Source of the DNA: Synechococcales cyanobacterium PMM_0036
Lineage (GTDB): Bacteria; Cyanobacteriota; Cyanobacteriia; Elainellales; Elainellaceae
DNA: 17,920 nt
NCBI GenBank assembly: GCA_949127645.1
Contig: CASBQM010000820.1
Span: 1-17,920, forward strand
Direction of reading: 5' to 3'
Positions 14,437-17,920 of the stretch are shown here, one piece after another. Below the pieces are notes generated by a model. The model had not been told where the DNA came from. It worked only from the letters and a program-made list of their open reading frames with translations, and did no database searches. A program made the position numbers and the translations under genes. The stretch's first letter is position 1. Each line of letters begins with the position of its first letter.

Positions 14437-14444
14437 GTATAGTC
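14437..14444. repeat. Right target-site duplication of the IS66 element
   Basis: GTATAGTC directly follows the right inverted repeat and matches the left copy GCATAGTC except for one C/T difference. Confidence 0.75.
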
Positions 14445-14582
14445 AGCGAGTTCCCACCAACGAGTCGCGATGACGCCCAGGTAGGCACCCCTATTGTGAG
14501 AAAAACTGCCTCTATGACGGGAAAAATGTCGTGGCTCGTTGCACAACTTCACTGTCTACGGAGCCCCGCATGCCTCGTTGTA

Positions 14583-14611
14583 CACTATCGAATTAACCCT
14601 ATTCGACAGTG
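14583..14611. promoter_or_regulatory. Imperfect inverted repeat, possible operator
   Basis: CACTATCGAAT (14583-14593) pairs with ATTCGACAGTG (14601-14611) at 10 of 11 positions around the loop TAACCCT. It ends at the ribosome site of the 12-codon upstream ORF. A weak promoter-like pair (TTGTAC 14578-14583 and TATTCG 14600-14605) overlaps it, so a repressor or activator site is possible. It is too AT-rich and lacks a T-run for a typical terminator. Confidence 0.45.
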
Positions 14612-14623
14612 GAGGGTGGTTTT

Positions 14624-14662
14624 ATGATCTTTCGTGAGCTGTTAGAGGAGCATTCCCAGTGA
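14624..14662 (+). CDS. 12-codon upstream ORF coupled to the exported coiled-coil protein
   Basis: ATG 14624 opens a short frame MIFRELLEEHSQ ending at TGA 14660-14662. A strong ribosome site GGAGGG (14611-14616) lies 7 nt upstream. The stop overlaps the GTG start of the next gene (GTGA), and the next gene's own ribosome site (AGAGGAG) lies inside this ORF. The arrangement looks like a translated leader that could control the downstream start. It could also be the remnant of a longer gene's N-terminus; nothing downstream in its frame supports that. Confidence 0.4.
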   Translation: MIFRELLEEHSQ

Positions 14663-16365
14663 ATATGATTTCGAGTTTTACGTTTGCCTTGGCTTTCGGC
14701 TGCGTCTCGATCGGGTACGCGCAGGATAGCGCGACCCACTCCGGTGATCCGGAGATGGCCGCGATTCAGCGGCAAAATGCAGTTCTCGAGCAGCGCATCA
14801 AGTTGTTGACACAGCGGAATCAGCTCGATAGCCTCAACAACCCGGAACCTGTGACGCTTCAGAACCAAATTCTGGAGCAGCGCCTCAGGCTCGCTGTCCA
14901 GGAGCGAAATCTGATGAAGCTGGCGGGGCCGAGGGAAGAGGCCCTGTCGAAACTCGACGCCAACCTACAGCTCAAGGATGATACTCCCATCGAGAGTGTT
15001 CGTTTCGCGTACACATCGCTGACCGGTCTTGCTCCAGATGTTGCCAAGGCGCTGTCTTGCTCCGGCAAGAACGTCGTCCTGTATGGGCCTTCGCAATCAG
15101 ATGCGCTATTTTCACTAAAAACCTTCAACGATCAAGTGGAGTTGCTACGTGGTCGGCTGAAGACCGTCCTCGACATTCAGCCCCCGTCTCCACCGGACAA
15201 AGACTCAACGAACGGCGTCTACGGTGTGGCTGCTCTTTCAGGACCCGTGTTGCAGTCCGTGCTGGACCTAATCGCTCTCTTCCGCAATGCTCCGTTAGCG
15301 GCGGCGGAGCTTTCGCCGGATGAAAAGGGTTTGGTGGCCATCATTGCGAACGCAGCCATTGCGCAGGGTTGTGTCATCTATTGGCCGGACCAGTATACTG
15401 CGAATCCGTTCAACTCAAATTCGCTGGTAATGGCGAGTCTTCAAAGTGTGGCCGACGTCAACGACAACGGTGGAAAGACCGGAAAGACGGCCGGACTGCA
15501 GCAACGCCTGCAATCGCTCCGAGTTGAGCTGAGCCGCTCTCAAAACCTGACCCAGGCCCGAGCGCAGGCGGTCGAGAAGGAGCAGAGCAAGCTGTCTGAA
15601 GCTTCGAAGAAGGTGGATGCGATCAAGACACAAATTGATTTCATCGCCGGCCATATCAAAGATCAGAAGAACTCAGCACTGCAGGACAAACTGAACAAGG
15701 CGTTTGATAAGAGCTGGGATGAACTGGATCAGGCCATCCGGCGGCAGATTGGCTCCCACCTGCCGGGGACGATTGAAGAACAGGGGAAGCTGGGGGAAAT
15801 GTCCAAGCGTCTCGACCTGTTGAAGACTCGAACCGATTGGCTATCCCAGTATGTGAAAGACGAAAAGGACATCGCCCTTCAGGACAAGTTGAAGCGCTCG
15901 TTGTCGAGTACCTGGGACCAGTTGGACGCCGCTATCAAGAACCTGCAGTCCGTGACAGTCAGTGTGCCGCTGGCCACAGACCCCGACGAACAGGAAAGGA
16001 AGCGATGGGAAAAGTATTCGGCTGAGCTTAAGGAGCTGATTACCACGGTGACAGCGGCCTCCGAGGCGTATACAACGTTCCGGGGAGCCTTATTGGATGG
16101 CAGTTCCGGGGCCGCACCGCTGACGCGAATGCTTCGCGCTGAAGCGTTGCGCGATCTCATGTTCGACGACAAACTGCAGGAACGTTCCGGTTCATCCATC
16201 GTGCAATTGAAATTGCAAAAGCTGACTGGAACACAATTGACGAAACTGGGTAGCGAGGATAAGAAAACGTTTAGCGGGGGAGTGGTGTTGAGCTTTGTGC
16301 AGTACGATCCGAATGGAAAAGTAAAGAACTCGGGCGTCCATACGGCTTATATCCCGTTCAAGTGA
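14659..16365 (+). CDS. Exported coiled-coil protein with internal repeats, unknown function
   Basis: This 568-aa protein starts at GTG 14659 with AGAGGAG at 14644-14650 (8-nt spacing). The N-terminus is a signal peptide (SSFTFALAFGCVSIGYA, cleavage predicted around A21-Q22), so it should be periplasmic or secreted. Two repeat types are visible. A short one near the N-terminus has QNAVLEQRIKLL and QNQILEQRLRL. A 66-residue-period one has KLSEASKKVDAIK at K311 and KLGEMSKRLDLLK at K377, each followed by ALQDKL and SWDELDQAI/TWDQLDAAI. Large parts are predicted coiled coil. I do not recognise a family or catalytic motif. The gene is convergent with the docking/condensation gene and overlaps its end by 8 nt. 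Its place in the biosynthetic pathway is unproven. Confidence 0.72.
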   Translation: MNMISSFTFALAFGCVSIGYAQDSATHSGDPEMAAIQRQNAVLEQRIKLLTQRNQLDSLNNPEPVTLQNQILEQRLRLAVQERNLMKLAGPREEALSKLDANLQLKDDTPIESVRFAYTSLTGLAPDVAKALSCSGKNVVLYGPSQSDALFSLKTFNDQVELLRGRLKTVLDIQPPSPPDKDSTNGVYGVAALSGPVLQSVLDLIALFRNAPLAAAELSPDEKGLVAIIANAAIAQGCVIYWPDQYTANPFNSNSLVMASLQSVADVNDNGGKTGKTAGLQQRLQSLRVELSRSQNLTQARAQAVEKEQSKLSEASKKVDAIKTQIDFIAGHIKDQKNSALQDKLNKAFDKSWDELDQAIRRQIGSHLPGTIEEQGKLGEMSKRLDLLKTRTDWLSQYVKDEKDIALQDKLKRSLSSTWDQLDAAIKNLQSVTVSVPLATDPDEQERKRWEKYSAELKELITTVTAASEAYTTFRGALLDGSSGAAPLTRMLRAEALRDLMFDDKLQERSGSSIVQLKLQKLTGTQLTKLGSEDKKTFSGGVVLSFVQYDPNGKVKNSGVHTAYIPFK

Positions 16366-17827
16366 TCAGGCTTCTCAGGGCGGTCTCGAAATCCGCATTC
16401 ATTTGTGCGGCGGTATCCGCAGAAAACGCGTCTCGCTTGTGCATCCAGTATCCGCTGAGGATATCGCCTGGCTTTGCGCAGATGACAAGGTAGACATCGG
16501 GACGCGACAGAGCGTTGATGATGTGGTCGAGATACGATGCGACGACGCCCGGCAACTGTAGTCGTTCATCGGGGGACTCAGGGAAAAACGAGACCACTGC
16601 GCGGAACAGCGGTTGATTGCCGGCCCGTGGCGGCGTGAGAGTACCGGCGATCTGCTCGAAGGGTACATCCTGATGTATTAACGCGTCCGCCAGCACGGTA
16701 CGCACCCGTGTGAGCAGCACGTTGATGGGCGGGTCGTCCGTCATGTCGATCCGCAACGCTGGAACAACGATAGCGGCCCCGATCATCGATTCGAATTTCC
16801 AGTGGCTCCGGTTTGAAAACGTAGTTCCCAGCGTTACGTCCGGGCAGCGTATATAGCGGCGAAGGACCAGGGCATAGGCCGTAATCATCAAGACGAAAGG
16901 CGTGACGCCCCCCCGCTGGCTTCGAGCTATCAGTTGCCGCATGGCGCCAGGCTCGCAGCGCAACGCCGTCACGTGAGAAAGAAAGCCTGTATTGGCATGC
17001 ACGGGTTGGCCGGGGTTCCAATGGATGGTTGGAGGGTCGCCGCGGCTAAACCAGTCGCCCCAATAGCTCTGGCGTTCTGCAGCTCCGGATGTTAGCAAGG
17101 AGTCCTGCCAGCTCACGTATTCGGAGTATTGGCCGGGCTCGGGTAAAGATGCTTGCGTGCCGGTGGCGAAGGCCTCATAGTGGACCGATAACTCATCCAG
17201 CAACACGAGCAGCGAGTTCTGGTCGAAAAGCGTGTTATGAAAGCAGAGCTGCAGGATGTGTTCTTCCGGGCCTGTCTGGATGAGTAGGACGCGTAGGCCG
17301 GGCTCACGCGCGAGATCGAACGGCCGGACTATTTCCTGTTCCAGCACGTCGGACACAGAGGCGGGGCTTTCCCATAGATCTACCGTCGTAAACGGGAGTT
17401 CCCCGGTGGGTGCGATAACCTGCATTAACTCGTCCTCGACCTGCTGGAGCGTGGTGCGTAGTGTCTCGTGGCGCTGCACAATCGCCGCAAGGCTGCGCTG
17501 CAATAAACAGGTATCCAGCCGCCCGCACAGCCGAAACGCGAACGGTGCGTTATAGAACGGTTCCAGGGGATTGAGTTGCTGGAGTTTCCAGAACCGCCGC
17601 TGCACATTTGAAGCCCGACAACGGCGGATAATCGGTTTGCGGGGTGCTTGCTTGTCGCGCAACAACGCTATCAATTCCGGTTTGTTCGCTTGTAACTGGG
17701 CATGGATCGCCGGCGTTATTGCACCTTGAGGTGCGGTAAATCGGAGCCGCTCGCCCTCTGCGCGCAAGGTTATGCCAAGGGCAGCCAAATCGGCCACCAA
17801 CAATTCCAAGGGCGTGGGACTCGTCAC
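16358..17827 (-). CDS. Stand-alone NRPS condensation protein: TubC-type docking domain plus C domain with altered active site
   Basis: This 489-aa protein has an N-terminal docking domain of the TubC_N type (about 5-57; LAALGITLRAEGERLRF, then LTP-like AITPAIHAQL and NKPELIALLR). A condensation domain fills the rest. C-domain motifs: SNVQRRFW (73-80), RHETLRTTL (119-127), YSEYVSWQ (234-241), GTTFSNR (334-340) and HQDVPFEQI (385-393). The catalytic HHxxxDG is HNTLFDQ: H197, N198 in place of the catalytic His, D202, Q203 in place of Gly. Such a change would be expected to abolish or change peptide-bond formation. No A or carrier domain follows. GTG 17827 has AAGGGAG about 8 nt upstream. It may donate the missing C function to a partner or be a structural or dead remnant. 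Confidence 0.9.
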   Translation of the reverse strand: MTSPTPLELLVADLAALGITLRAEGERLRFTAPQGAITPAIHAQLQANKPELIALLRDKQAPRKPIIRRCRASNVQRRFWKLQQLNPLEPFYNAPFAFRLCGRLDTCLLQRSLAAIVQRHETLRTTLQQVEDELMQVIAPTGELPFTTVDLWESPASVSDVLEQEIVRPFDLAREPGLRVLLIQTGPEEHILQLCFHNTLFDQNSLLVLLDELSVHYEAFATGTQASLPEPGQYSEYVSWQDSLLTSGAAERQSYWGDWFSRGDPPTIHWNPGQPVHANTGFLSHVTALRCEPGAMRQLIARSQRGGVTPFVLMITAYALVLRRYIRCPDVTLGTTFSNRSHWKFESMIGAAIVVPALRIDMTDDPPINVLLTRVRTVLADALIHQDVPFEQIAGTLTPPRAGNQPLFRAVVSFFPESPDERLQLPGVVASYLDHIINALSRPDVYLVICAKPGDILSGYWMHKRDAFSADTAAQMNADFETALRSLIT

Positions 17828-17920
17828 GCGGTCACTCCCTTAACCACCTGCAGCGCAGTCTGGACGGCGAAGAGCTCTGGACGTTCGCTGCCCCGTATCG
17901 CGGCGGCTGCAGACCTTCAA

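Noticed and set aside
17828..17920. C-terminal piece of an upstream minus-strand gene (RGSERPELFAVQTALQVV...)
   Set aside because: One frame looks protein-like and ends with a GTGA overlap on the condensation gene, but a TGA in that same frame at 17919-17917 breaks it at the window edge, so too little remains to call a gene.

Overview
The window appears to be accessory DNA from a GC-rich Gram-negative bacterium. Support comes from a lipobox lipoprotein, a periplasmic TAXI-type receptor, signal peptides and frequent GTG/TTG starts. The style of the decayed mobile genes (ISL3, DUF6431-like and unnamed scattered families) reminds me of soil Acidobacteriota such as the Solibacter group, but this is a low-confidence guess. 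There are no RNA genes and no CRISPR array.

Layout. (1) 1-1550: mobile debris, with a minus-strand edge fragment that looks frameshifted and a divergent ISL3-family transposase with a frameshift near 408. (2) 1700-4425: a strong sigma70-type promoter, then a stand-alone adenylating enzyme, an acyl carrier protein and a 283-aa protein with possible metal-binding His/Glu modules. (3) 4424-4784: a relic of an unrelated gene broken by a 4-bp duplication, then a possible promoter. (4) 4785-7920: three overlapping genes for a membrane-anchored SPFH/Band-7 protein, a lipoprotein and a membrane-tethered TAXI-type solute receptor. (5) 8061-11720: a SAM methyltransferase followed 3 nt later by a 1014-aa NRPS with order A(N-methyltransferase)-PCP and no condensation domain; its specificity residues read DLFNNALTYK, a code I associate with alanine. 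(6) 11721-14444: a second mobile zone, with a DUF6431-like pseudogene on the minus strand and a complete single-gene IS66-family element (12854-14436) with 14-bp perfect inverted ends and a 7/8 target duplication. (7) 14583-16365: an inverted repeat, a 12-codon upstream ORF and a coupled exported coiled-coil protein with internal repeats. (8) 16358-17827, minus strand: a stand-alone TubC-type docking plus condensation-domain protein whose HHxxxDG motif reads HNTLFDQ.

Reading: this looks like part of a nonribosomal peptide or lipopeptide locus. The adenylating enzyme and ACP would activate and carry an acid, the A-MT-PCP protein would load and N-methylate alanine, and the orphan docking/condensation protein may join units or be inactive. 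The SPFH/lipoprotein/TAXI trio may serve the envelope, uptake, export or self-protection; that role is inferred from position only. Two blocks of mobile DNA surround and split the locus, so the pathway may be rearranged or incomplete. The core biosynthetic reading frames are intact while the mobile genes are broken, which argues that the core is under selection.
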